In this document: in pieces, positions 31,678 through 43,153 of the stretch
Position numbering within the stretch: position 1 is the first letter of the stretch
How the letters are laid out: each line of letters starts with the position of its first letter
From: Dryococelus australis
Lineage: Eukaryota; Arthropoda; Insecta; Phasmatodea; Phasmatidae
Direction: 5' to 3'
DNA: 64,000 nucleotides
Assembly (NCBI GenBank): GCA_029891345.1
Contig: CM056993.1
Coordinates: 274,402,900-274,466,899, forward strand
Program-made: the position numbers and the translations under genes
Notes under the pieces: generated by a model
Databases searched by the model: none
Told to the model about the DNA's origin: nothing
Seen by the model: the letters and a program-made list of their open reading frames with translations, nothing else

Positions 31678-33650
31678 TGACGCAACAGTGGTAGGTGGCT
31701 GCTCAGGTACGGTCAGGATGCTGGTGGCGTCTGCTTCAGGAACAGCTGTTGTGGCTCTCGTGGCGGTGAGATGATGTTACCTTGCAGCAGCTGTGTGGGT
31801 AACCAGTGCATGGTGTTCGCGTAAACTGCCCGCTCCAGGCAATTGGGGAGGCTGCATGGGCAGCCGCAACGCTCACGGGCGTCCAGTAAAACACGTTTGC
31901 TGACTCTTCGGCCCATGCGTCTTGTCTCTCCTCCTCTCCAGCCTTTCTCTGTGATTCATTGATGTCTGTCGCTATGTTGACCGATGTATCCACTGTTGTT
32001 GAGGGCTGTGGCAGGCTTTCATCTTTCATTCATCCACTTTCTCCGTTCTTGCCGGGGAATGGGTAGGGCAGCAGGGTGCATGACCTAATTTCCCTATCCT
32101 GGAGGGATTTCACCATCTGGAGGGAGCAGGTATGCAGCCACGTCCAGGTCGTCCGGGGTGGGCGTTTCTTCCGCTCCAGGAAGGAAGGCCAGGGAGATGC
32201 GTTCACCATGGGGGGGGGGGGGGGTGTGACATCTCGCGAGTTTCCTGGTAATTGCATTCAGGAGAGGGGCAAGACAGGGGACGAGGGTGGTTGGCAGCCT
32301 ATCTGCCATACTCTCGGGGTGACTGGATGTTCACGTGTCTCCATTAGCACGTGATTAGCGGGTTGACAATGGTGTCCAACGCACTGGCCATCTGGGCTGT
32401 GGGATGGGATTTCTATCCTCTGTGATTAGCAGTGTTTCCTTGTCACCCCTGTGGTGCGCCCGTTAAGGTGGACATTGGGGCAGTGAGGAGGGCATGTGCG
32501 ACTGCACTGCCTCTACCTCTTTGTCGCAACCACCGGTTGTGGGAGCCGCTGACGGGATGTGTTCATCCGGAGGGCTTCCATAACTACCTTATAGATGACA
32601 GGCTTTCCCCTGCCCTTGGGTGACGTTATGAACAGCTTTTTAACGGGGGTCGTGAGCGGTGGTAAGTTTCGATAATCCTCTATCAGGCTATTCTGGCCAT
32701 GGACCGGGGTTTGGTTCCTCGGTACAATGCCCAACGAAGGTTCAAGTTCTCCATGGGCTGAGTGACTTGAAACTCAGAGCAGGTTTTACCGGTGGTGAGG
32801 GGCTTGCGTTTCATTGTTGTCGGACCCGAAGGCACCTGACTCATCGGGCCTGAGTGGGGGTTTTAATCCTCGCGGTGTGGGGAAATAGTGCGGGGTCGGT
32901 CTGAATGTGTAACATTCGGACTGCAGCTGGGGAAGGGGTAGCCTAAATAAGGTTACCTTTCCAATCGATGACCATGCTCCTGTGGTTATCCTGGGTGGTA
33001 CACTGTTTCCCAAAGTCGATCAAACGTTGTTGTTCCTGCAGCCAGGGCCATCCCAATATTCTTGGTTCTTCTAGGTAAGGGGCCACTAGGAAGGAGACTC
33101 TTAAATGTTGTGATAGTTTACCCGCAAGTCAAGAGTAATTTCCCCAGACAAATGTAGGCTGGCCATTTCAAGGGCCATTGTGGCTGTTTGACTGGTTGGG
33201 GTCATGGTGGCCCTTTGGCGCAGCGTGAGTAGTTCTCTACTAATAAAGTTGCGGGCAGCGGCTGTATCCAGTACTGCCGCAACAGTTGCATCCTCAAACT
33301 GCACTTGTAAGCGGGGCTCGTCTGAGTATAGAGGGGAGGTATTTAGCACCTGTAAACGGCCGTGGCTTCGTTAGGCCGGACCTGCATTTGAAGGGGACGG
33401 GATGGGGACACGGTAATGCGCCTGGCACCCGGGTGTATGCCCTTCCTTTCCTGCTCACCTTCCGGGTGGGGCAAGCTCCGTAGGAGTGCCGTCCTTGGTA
33501 ATCCCGGCAAGAGGATGGAGCGATGAGGGGAGCTGGAGGCAGGATGCGACCGTCTGGCACCCGGAGAGGCGGAGTGGTTCTCCTTTCCGGAGCTTGCCAG
33601 ATCGGGCAGTCCCTGTTGAAGTACTGACCCGAGCAATGCCAGAAGCTTGG
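31678..33650 (-). mobile_element. internal fragment of a Ty3/gypsy-type element
   Basis: Minus-strand retroelement interior with a zinc-knuckle tail and a retropepsin at its 5' side (see 32980-33641), followed by about 1.3 kb of decayed frames with no clear reverse transcriptase. The low end TGACGCAACAGTGG (31678) resembles the LTR termini elsewhere, but no LTR can be delimited. It contains a G15 tract (32210-32224). Confidence 0.55.
32980..33641 (-). pseudogene. gag zinc-knuckle and retropepsin remnant
   Basis: Reading minus from 33641, FWHCSGQYFNRDCPIW is a damaged CCHC knuckle (first Cys now Phe, His now Tyr, one residue short). Farther on, VQFEDATVAAVLDTAAARNF carries the aspartic-protease active site as DTA (Asp codon 33266-33268). 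The later ILGWPWLQEQQRLIDFG (about 33059-33010) is the conserved C-terminal block of retropepsins. Frames shift between the blocks and stops follow. The order nucleocapsid-protease is standard for Ty3/gypsy polyproteins. The protein is defunct. It probably belongs to the same broad group as the PHD-Gag elements, but linkage is inference. Confidence 0.7.
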
Positions 33651-33654
33651 CAAG

Positions 33655-33807
33655 GGGAATGAAAGGCGAGGGAAACGGGAGATCCTGGAGAAAACCGCCA
33701 ACCAATGGCATCGTCTGGCACGATAACCACATGCGAAAATCCAGAGTGACCCGGCAGGGATTGAACTGGGATCACTTTGGCTAACTGCTCAGCCACCGTG
33801 GTCCCCC
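33655..33807 (-). mobile_element. tRNA-derived SINE (copy 2, 3'-truncated)
   Basis: The minus strand reads GGGGACCACGGTGGCTGAGC (A-box region), then AGTTCAATCCC (B box), then GATGCCATTGGTTGGCGG and CTCCCGTTTCCCTCGCC. It aligns block for block with the SINE at 63355-63607. It lies between the Tc1 relic and the retroelement fragment. Confidence 0.75.
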
Positions 33808-33829
33808 TGAGGAAGATCCTGACAGCATT

Positions 33830-34600
33830 TGGTGCAACAGACCCTCTAAATCTGCTATAGTTGCTGCTGGCCAAAGTTGCCATACAATCTGGTCCCATAT
33901 GTTCTTGATGGGCTTAGGTCTGGGGACCTTGCTGGCTAAGGAAGCATGTTAACATGTTTTGTGAGACTGGGCATTACCCAGAGGGAAAATGGGATTGTCA
34001 AGCTACACCAGGAAGGGGTGTACATATGATTGCAGAATTTACTGAATTTACTGGACATATCACTATGTTATCAGGGCTCCGTCAATCACCACCAGTGGGT
34101 GTGGGACTCGTAGAAAATAGTACCACATGACACCTTCTGTTGTGGGGGTGTGCCGCTCTACAATGAAGCATGGATCACGGTGCTGGCCAGGATGTTTCCA
34201 GACTTGACTTCTGCATCATTTGCATACAGACAGAACTGCAATTTGTCGCTGAACACCGCTCGTCGCCAAACCACAAGCAGCCAAACTGCCCATTCGTGGC
34301 AGAATGTCGCGTTCTTGGCGATGCTTAGGTTGTAATGTTAGACGTCATAAGGAATGCAGTGACAACAGATTGCGCTCTGCTAGCTGCCTGGATATGGTAC
34401 TGTGAGCTCAGGTGTATCCTCAGCCACCGTGGTATGTCCCTGTATGGTGTGCAGCGACACCTATGGAGTACTTATAGCCTGTCGCATGACAAAACAAGCC
34501 TCCGTGCTGGTAATACTCAAAGGTCAACCCAAACCTTCTTAATGGGTTTAACCTTCTGTTCCCACTGTGTCCAATACATACTCACAGTGTAGGCGAAACA
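33830..34600 (-). pseudogene. Tc1/mariner-type transposase pseudogene
   Basis: Heavily decayed minus-strand DDE_3-type transposase. Successive frames give LAERNLLSLHSL (about 34380), VFSDKLQFCLYANDAE (about 34250), RHTPTTEGVM and RVPHPLVVIDGAL (about 34155-34070), and a final SPDLSP and NIWDQIVWQLW block (about 33925-33875). Order and spacing fit the second half of Tc1-type transposases. Multiple frameshifts and stops make it inactive. No terminal repeats were identified. Confidence 0.75.
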
Positions 34601-35288
34601 GTTTCAGTATTGAGTAGTGCAACAAAATGTTTAACCTGCCTTGCTAATGCAGACGATGCAGCGTCTCTCAAAATATCCAGCTGGTCAAAGACTTTCTGAC
34701 TGCACCATCGGGGCATGCTGCATGTTCACTGAATTTGGCTCTGTGGCTTACACTGCTCACATTGCTACAAAGTTATTATTCTGTTTCTTGCAGCAATGAA
34801 TGATGGAGAGAAATGTATGCTCCATGCAAGCAAACCACATTAAACACAAATGGAACAAACGTACGGTTATGATACTGTGTGGCAACCTTCATTGTACTTG
34901 CACAGTTCGTACATGGTGATCAGTCTTTTTTGCAAACGAGTAGTGTAGGTATATTAAGATCCTGTATTTCTGCTCCCTTCTGCACACAGCACCTCGTATA
35001 ACAGACCAAAAGCAAACATGGTGGTGCACTAGAATAACTCACTCATTACTCATACATAATTCCTTTGCATGTCTACTTTTGCTTTCATTTACATGATTCA
35101 CTTTTTTGTTGATTCATCCTTTTTCTGCTGTCTAAAGTAACAACCTCATGAGCAACAATGTATTGGTTCACTTTTGGTGTAATATTTCCTGCTCTTGTAA
35201 TTAACTCATTTTCATGACAGGTGTTGGTCATCTCCTTTGGAGCAATCATTCTTTTTATCTGGCATCTAGTGGTTTGGGTGGTGCCTTT
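34601..35288. other. unassigned stretch
   Basis: It may include the decayed N-terminal part of the Tc1 relic. A minus frame at 35085-35292 (ending SRKRMNQQKSESCK) runs into the LTR edge and may be older coding or transposon sequence disrupted by it. Confidence 0.35.
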
Positions 35289-35292
35289 ATGG

Positions 35293-37761
35293 TGACGCAT
35301 GACGCATCCCGTGCCTGAGCAGTGCACCAATTACAGGCAGACTGCGCCCAATCTGAAAGGAAAAGTATGCCGGGGCAGGCCGAACCTCAAGAATCCAGCA
35401 GTAAGGAATGCAGGACATGTGACCCCAATTAATGTTGACAGTGTCTTAAAAATTCTTCTTCTCTCATGTGTTCCTTGCTCTACTGCACTCATAAATAAAG
35501 CTACTTGATGATACGTAATCGCCCTCCCAAAGCAGCCTGGAGAACCCTGCCAAAACCACGAGTTTCCACTCCGCTGCTACCACATGAGAAGCCGCACATT
35601 TCAAACTGTGTGCCACCAGGGAAGCAGTTAATCAGAGAGAAGTCACGGCCTTCCCGAAGGGCAAGATACTGCCTTAGATTTCATCGCCTCAGGCAAGCGC
35701 AACCAGCTATTATAAGGATCCAGGTAGCCTTGTGATGACATAAACGTCACCCCCGAGAGGCGGTGATGTCCCCACGCACCCCTCTGAGAGCCAGCAAACT
35801 GCCAAAAGCAGTATAAATGCGAGAGCAGAGCAGGCCTCAGGGGTCAGTGATTTCGCAGCGCCTTCTGGCTGTGGCCAGCTGAAGGTGCCCACACAGGGCA
35901 GAGGCCCTCGACCGCACCATGAATAAAGTAGTGGGTCACAAGAGACTCCGGCGGCACCTTCTGGCTGAGTAAGCCGAAGGGGTCTCACTTAGAGCAGAAG
36001 CCCTCACCCATGCCGGCTACCATGGTGTGACAGTCGACAACACTATCCAGCTCTGGAGAACACCATCACCCCGAAGGCCCTCGACTTCGGCCACCTACCG
36101 CATCCCACACCCACAGAGGCCTTCCTCTTCCTTGGTTCCCTAGCAGCTCTAGAGATCCACTGAGGCTCCAGCACCGTTGTCCTACCCAACCTCCAAACCT
36201 CCCTACCTACTTACTACAAGGTATCGTGAGGTTGCGACGACGTCCAGTTTGAACCTCCTCTTAAGACCCTAGCCCGGCCACTGCTTCGCCGCTGGTGTGA
36301 GGTAATCTCTTGTCGAACAAATTAGATCCCTTCAGGTATCCCCTAATTAAAGTTAGGATTTTACACCTGGACTAATAATTTTTATTTTACTTTTAAAATT
36401 AAACTACCAGTTCACTTGATACAATCGTAATATTGCACATTTTTCCAGGTTGCCGCCACCTGGTTTATTGAGAGGAAGCTTCTGTATATAAATATTTTCT
36501 TTTAAATTATTTTAAGTGTGGGAACCACGTTGTTATTTATAATTGCATTGATTCTTGTCGTTTAATTCGTGTACCTCAGACTTATAGTGTGTTCTCAGTT
36601 AATGTTGTGTTTGTAATTAATTTGTACGTGAACCTAAAAACCTACTTTCCAGAATTTAATTCTATAATTTATAAAGTAAGCCATTTAGTAGGCGTATTCG
36701 ATTGTTGTTGTTGAGTATTCGATTGTTCAGTAAAATTACTCTCAGGATAATGCGGGAATGTGTATTATGCCATACCACAGGAAACAGTTCACCCATTAAA
36801 TTTTGCACTAGACATGCACACCTAAGGACCCTGATTGTCTATGAGGCCCGGACTCTATAATTCTGTCTCTGCTGGAGATAACCGTATTGTAATTATACAG
36901 ATGGTAGTACTAGACTAGTTGGACCTTAGCAGTAAATGGTAGACCCAACTTATAAACGGCTTTATCCTGTGTTTGTTCTGTTTTAAATGGTTCAATGCCA
37001 TGTACTCGTAAGTGTGGAAAGAAGTTCTGCCTGCTCCAAGCTTTAAGGAAAGTGGTACAACAGATAATAAATACACTACAACCTAAAACCACTGAGGACC
37101 AACCCCTCTTTGAAACTCCCACACTTACATCACCTCGTTTTCCTTTTCAACATTTGGTGGCAGATTATTTTGATTTACGCGTAGTAGGAATTGCACCTGA
37201 ATACCTACCTGAATCTTACACCACCATACCTGCCCGAGAAGAGAAAGGCATCTCCTCCCGCTGAACCACAGATAACGAGTTGGGGAGTGGTTAAACCTAC
37301 TGTTCCTGATTTTGTGCCTAAATGGAAAGCAACTCGCCCTACTTTACACCGGCTTACTTTCCCCACAACAATAAGTTATTTTGTTGGAGATTTTACAGTG
37401 ATGCTGGCTTTGCACCTTTTTATCGACGTTCACCGTTACCACTAGCCGTAAGGCATGCATTTACCACCATCGGTTGGTTAATATAAGACTCATTCTTGGG
37501 GTAGAACTTCCCAAACTCCCAAACCTCCAGATCCCTTACAAGGAGAAGAACCTTTTTCCCCTTTTACAGCAAGGCTAGGTGACTTTCCCTCCCTGTTGGG
37601 ATTCTGAGGCTCGAAACCAGATTGCATCCTGACAGATACAAATGCGTCTCTACCTTGAGGGTCAATTCTCAGAATTACAGCAAGGTTATCTTTAGGCTCC
37701 TTCCACTGAGGTATCACCCTAGGCAGCACCTAGATCATCCTGGTCGCGGGAACACGCGTCA
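35293..37761 (+). mobile_element. solo LTR, 2469 bp, TGACGC...GCGTCA
   Basis: It starts TGACGCATGACGCATCCC and ends GGGAACACGCGTCA. The flanks ATGG (35289-35292) and ATGT (37762-37765) are a near-match 4-bp duplication. The TATA box is at 35812-35818 and an AATAAA at 35922-35927. Near the 3' end a short frame (about 37302-37400) reads VPDFVPKWKATRPTLHRLT, similar to the 10 kb LTR. No internal region is attached. Confidence 0.75.
35812..35818 (+). promoter_or_regulatory. LTR TATA box
   Basis: TATAAAT in CAGTATAAATGCGAGAGC, about 520 bp into the LTR. Confidence 0.6.
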
Positions 37762-37765
37762 ATGT

Positions 37766-38639
37766 AATGTTGTATGACGTAACTGATGTTTACTTCATGA
37801 ACTGAAATTAACTTACGTTCACATAATCCTGTGATCCTCTAATGGAAAATGTAAATAACTCCAGTACTGACATGTAAATTCTTAAGTTTTTGTTAATAAT
37901 AGGCACCAAATCAAACTGGCTTAAATCAGTTTGACAGCATAGTTAAAGCTATCTTACATTTCTGGTTGCTATATACGAGATGAGTTTAGTTGCATCTATG
38001 AGCAATAAGGAAGGTAAAACTGTGTTGAAAACTAAGAGAGGTTATGGGAAGAGGAAGGCATGAGATGAAATGTGACACAGTGAAAGCATTTTTTCATAAC
38101 TACCAAATAAAAAAATAATTTTCCAAGATGGCTTTTTTTGTTCTGCTAATTGTACATACATGAGCCAACCGGCCAAATTAACGGTGACCATGCCATACAG
38201 AATAAAATACCTGTAAACATGTCTTTTGCCTGATAGGTAACATTACCTTTTCAAGTTCAAAGAATTTGTATGTTTTAAAGTGTAGTATTTCATAGCCTTA
38301 AAACTGTGAAATGCATGTCTTATCTACTGGTAAAATAATACAGATCTTTTTTTTATCTACTTCTATCCCACACATGAGAATCAACTTTTTTGCAGTAGCA
38401 GTTACAATGTTTAACTTCTCTGACATGGTAAAAGAATGCAGCCTTTTATTTGGAACCAACCACAAAATCGTCAGTGCGCTCACATTTTGCTGTGTGTGAT
38501 TACCCTAGCTAATACATAAATATTTGCACACAACTAATACATGTTTTTAAGTACCTTAGTCAATTTTATACTTAAGGAGTGTTGTTCGAGGGTTAATACA
38601 GTATAGAGGCTTACATAATTATTATATTGTGTTGCAGTT
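37766..38639. other. AT-rich non-coding stretch
   Basis: Nothing recognised. Confidence 0.5.
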
Positions 38640-39992
38640 TGACGTGCAACCTGGGTCGGTAGGCACCTCTTCTCCTTTTCAGAGCTAGAAAGTACTTTCT
38701 CTGATCACTGGGTGGTTTTAGCGGCTGGGGCCCATTCCTGATATCTGTTAGTCCTTGGAGGTGCTAAGAGGGCAGCGGGGCAAGTAGTGTTATGGGTTTG
38801 TGCACAGATTGTAAAGCCTTAGCGATGGGTATGTTCCCAACCTTCACCTTCCTTGCTCTTTGGTGGGGCATGTGGTAAAGTATAAGATCAGACTTAGTCA
38901 AACTGTGGTGGTTGGTCAAGATATCCTAAATTGTGTTTACAGGGAAGAGTGGACCTTCCAGAGAGCTGGAGTCTGTCTGTCGTTGGTGTTAGAGGTTCGA
39001 TTCACTCCCCAATGGAGGGCGTCCTCCACCTGCTGGTGACGAGCCCCACTACTCGACTTAGTGATGCCTGGAGAAACATCACAATAATTCTAGTAGCCAG
39101 ACATTCAGCTGTTGGGTAACATTTTCATCTTGGGAGGGAGGGTGCACGTTTCCCTAGGTTTGGTGAGACGCCTCACTATACCCACTCTCCGGAGAGCTAA
39201 GAGAATCTGCGTTATCACTAGTAACCAAGTCTCCTTCGAATAGGTCTCGCAACGAGGGTTGCTCTGTGCCCTAGTGGTGCCTAAAGAATAACTTGAATTC
39301 TGGCAGCCAGATGCCCAGCTGGAGAAAGAGCATGGATCCTGGTGTGGTAGTATAAACCTGAAGGGCTTTGGGAACTCGGCTCTTGACTGAGTTGTAGTTG
39401 GATTGCAGTATAGGATCCAGTGAACAGAATGGTATAACACTAAGGTATTGTTTATATGGGTTTATTCTGAACAAGCTACGTATAATCTCAGTCTGTGCCC
39501 AGGATGCCTGAAAGGCAGGATAGTCTGACTGCCAAGAAGGTTTATGACTCATGCGAGAATGGCAGGGTGACAGCAACCCCTGACAGCAAAGCTGCAATCA
39601 TCCAATGTGATTGTGTCAGCAAGGTGGTATGGACTCCCTATCTTTACACTGGGAGGAGGTGTTGAGAGAGATGGGATAGTGTGTGAAGCACGGCGGTCAA
39701 TCCTGCAGGAGAGTCTTGAAGACAACAAGATACACTGAACAGCAAGGTGAGCAGGTAAATCTGCGAGGCAGGCAAGAATGAATTGCTCCAAAGGATTTCT
39801 GCTATGCCTATTTATATTTGTATAATCAGGGGCAAATGAGGGAGAGGTAGCAGTGGAGTAAAGAGAGCTTGTCGCCCCTCTGTGCAAGCGAGATGCGTGT
39901 TTGGTACCTCGGGCTGGAAGACTATTAGGCAGCATTAATGTATGGTTTCTTGATTCCTTTATTTTGATACAGGGATTAATTATGCATCAGGT
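38640..39992 (-). mobile_element. minus-strand LTR, ~1.35 kb
   Basis: On + it starts TGACGTGCAACCTGGG (38640) and ends near ATGCATCA (39992), variants of the TGACGC/GCGTCA termini. Minus-strand signals are a TATAAATA box (39809-39816) and AATAAA (39461-39466). It is shorter than the other copies and no exact TSD was found. Overlapping open frames (39105-39935) look incidental. Confidence 0.55.
39809..39816 (-). promoter_or_regulatory. LTR TATA box
   Basis: The minus strand reads TATAAATA in CAAATATAAATAGGC. Confidence 0.6.
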
Positions 39993-40061
39993 GTAATTTA
40001 AATGATATTGAAATAAGGTATTATATGTTTAAAGTATTTCCGCCATTTGTAACATAAAAAC

Positions 40062-41334
40062 TAGGGATGGGCTGATAACACATTTTGCAGATACCAACGA
40101 GACCAATTCTTAACTGCTGATGCCACCAATTACTTCAATGCCGATACCAGTTTTGATGAGCACAATCATAATTCCCAATTCGAAATATTTTGAAATACTT
40201 TTTATTACTCAAATTTAAGTATTCAGTTTTATGAACACTTTAAGCATTTTGTATTAGATGTCTACTGCATAGAAATGAAATGCAACACTAATTTTAACAA
40301 TAAATAATAAGATAGACAATTTAACTGTGCATATAAGTAACTTAACAGTCAAGGATAAAATGTTACCAGACAATATAGCATTAATTACAAATTGAGTTCA
40401 TTAAAGTCAACCTTCAAAACTTAAGGCAGTCTGATGCGGACTTTGATATTAGATCTGGGAAATTCCATACATAAGCTCAACATGCATGTTTGTTTAAACC
40501 AACAACCTAAAGATATAATTTAAAAGAATTTTTTAAAATCAATTTAATATTAAATATTCACTTTAAATGAGCAAAAGTTTTTAAAATTTATATTCATATT
40601 TTTGCATAGTATTCCTTCATCGGCCAAGCCATATGCAATCCCTTGGTTAAAATGACAACTGATATATTTGCGACGATTTTTGCTAATTATTACTTTCAGA
40701 GTCTTATTCAGACCTTTAACACACTAACCATAACCACAGCCGACAGTTTCCAATAAGTACTACCCGTCAAAATCTTCTGTGTTTGCTTTCACTCATCGCT
40801 TTAAATAACAACAGTGTCCTAGAATGTGTGATTCATTTTCATTGCCGCCAACCCACGAGTGCAGTAAACGCATAAGAATAAGAGTACAGGTTGCTTTCTC
40901 ATTGTTGCCAACATACAAATGCAGTAAAAACAATAAAAATCCAAGAAAAAAATTAAATAAAAAACTCTTGCAGGATGTAAACAATACTATCGATACTACC
41001 AGTTGTTGATTAACTGCGTTGTTTTGTATTAATGTAGTGTCCAAAAATGGTTACAATCTTTGACGAATGTACCAACAGAAAATGTGGTAAAATGTAAAGA
41101 ACTGGAACAAATCATCTAAAAACAATTATTCCAAATATATTTTGGGTTTCGGACAGATTATCTTATTGATGGATGCGGTAAATTAATGCTTTACGAGATG
41201 TAGCATGCCGGGTTATTTAACATTGTGTTAAATAAATTGGTGCTACTATTCTGTAAATAATAATCAGCAAATAATGTTCAGATGCTGCCAATGGCCATGG
41301 TATCGGCCGGTTAATCTGTATTGGACCATCCCTA
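40062..41334. mobile_element. non-autonomous hAT element with 8-bp TSD
   Basis: Ends TAGGGATGGGCTGATA (left) and GGACCATCCCTA (right) are inverted. The 8-bp duplication ATAAAAAC is perfect (40054-40061 and 41335-41342), diagnostic of hAT-type insertion. The 1.27 kb interior is AT-rich without a transposase. It shares most of its length with 25057-25868. Confidence 0.9.
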
Positions 41335-41342
41335 ATAAAAAC

Positions 41343-43149
41343 AACAGTTCCTGTAGTATCCAGTATATTTATTATTACTGTGTACAATTATTGTTGAATT
41401 TCCAGCATGCACATGCATAGTCCTAGGAAAGGTGAATGTGTAGTAGATATACACTCCACCCCTCCACCTCGAGTCCCTCTGTGTTTACTTACCATTGTCT
41501 CATTTGGATTTCAATCAATCAGTCTTGATTTCAAATAGCCTATTTGTAAAATTGGTAAGCAGGTTTGTTATCTGCAGTTATATCAAATCGTTTTGGGAAA
41601 CTAAGTAATAAGGATAGTTGCTGCAATCTATTTGTAATTTTATCTAATGCTTTTTGTTATTGGCGGGTCAAAATGCCTCATCAATATTGCCTAAAATTCT
41701 TGATGTATTGTTTAAAAATAATTTTCAGTCATGACTGACTTCTCAGCAATTAGAATTTTTATTCGCCCTCCTGCTGGTTCTCTTTAGTGTTTATAGACAA
41801 AGTACTTTTTTTTTTATTGCCACACACTTGCCCTGGGCTGAAACCTGCTTTGGAGCAATCTGCCAAGTGTCCTGATTCTTACTAATGTTATGGTTTTGTG
41901 TCTGCACCACTGCCAGCTTCATTTTTCCCTGTTGCTCAGTCTATTCACTTTGCTCTGAACCATGGAATATGCTGTTCTGAAGAAATTTAAAAAAATTTCC
42001 TGTGAATGTTAAAAGACAGTGAGTACAGTATTCAAAAGATTATTGGCTTATTAGTTATATTTTATAAAAAATATTTGAAATATCTGCCAAGGAATTGCTA
42101 TGTCCTGCAAAGTTTTCACTTTTATTAATAATTGGTACCAAATTAAATTATTCTTTAATATGTTGAACAATATGTATACATAGATACTGTAGTTAATGCT
42201 TGTATAAATATCTGGTTATTCACGGTGGAACTCAGCATGAATTGTATTTCACAGATTCTGTTCAGGACAAGTTGAAGTGTTTGTTTAAACATAAATGGAT
42301 ACTTCGATAGCATTTTGCTGTAGTTTGGCTAATCTAGCACTATAGTGGGACAGGAGACAAAACATGTGCAGACCCCAGTGTCAGCTGGCAGTCATGTTAC
42401 AAGCACTTCAGGGAGTGGAGAGGTTAATCACTTAGCAGCTCGCGACCCTGTGGGATCGCTCTGGCATGGTTGTTAGGCGGCCAGAGTTACACTGTACGAC
42501 TTATCTCCATGGCATCTACGTCATGTACTAAGTGCGGTACACCACTGTGGAGCACGGGTATAACAGTCTCAGGGGATGTGCGGTTGGGAACCCTCACTGA
42601 GTTTATAAGGATCCCCACTGGAATTTAAGTGTACCCTGTGGACTCTCGAATCATACTTTTACTAAAATTCCTTGTTTATCATTACTGTCTGATGATCTCT
42701 TATAATAAGTAAGTGTTGCGTTCTGTTTATTAGTTTGTTTCATTATCGAACATATTTTAAGATATATGCATTCGGAATGAGGCGAGCATCACAAGACATT
42801 GTTGGCTACGAGTATACTACAATGGAAAGTTAAAAACATTTTCCTGCCTGTCAACGTGATCACAAAAAAAAAGTGATATAGCTATATGATGGTACAACAC
42901 AGAGGTTTATTTATTTTTAAAAATAATGCCCCTTAATTTTTTTTGGCAACAATGATGTAATACATCATTAAATTTTGAGGCTTACCTAAAAATTAATAGA
43001 GTAAAATTGGCTAATTAGCTTAGTTTTTTTGAACTTAATATTTTCAAAATAACTTTTTAAATTGGAGCTTAATGTAGCATGTTTGGGATGGTCATCTACC
43101 TGGCACTTGAAATGTGCATTTTCACAAAATTATTAAAACACCCCTCAAT
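41343..43149. other. AT-rich stretch with one GC-richer patch
   Basis: The patch at about 42340-42660 includes a TTATAAGG near 42603 and may be an old LTR or other repeat; no ends or frame support that. The rest holds nothing recognisable. Confidence 0.4.
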
Positions 43150-43153
43150 AGGT

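Noticed and set aside
31678..33700. Complete LTR starting TGACGCAACAG
   Set aside because: No opposite terminus, TATA box or polyadenylation signal, and the interval contains protease-coding internal sequence.
33455..33898. 147-codon minus-strand protein
   Set aside because: It runs across the Tc1 tail, the SINE and the retroelement fragment; a chimeric accident and not a gene.
34420..34440. Third SINE copy (CCACGGTGGCTGAG on the minus strand)
   Set aside because: Only about 15 nt match the SINE head and no B box follows; it lies within the Tc1 relic.
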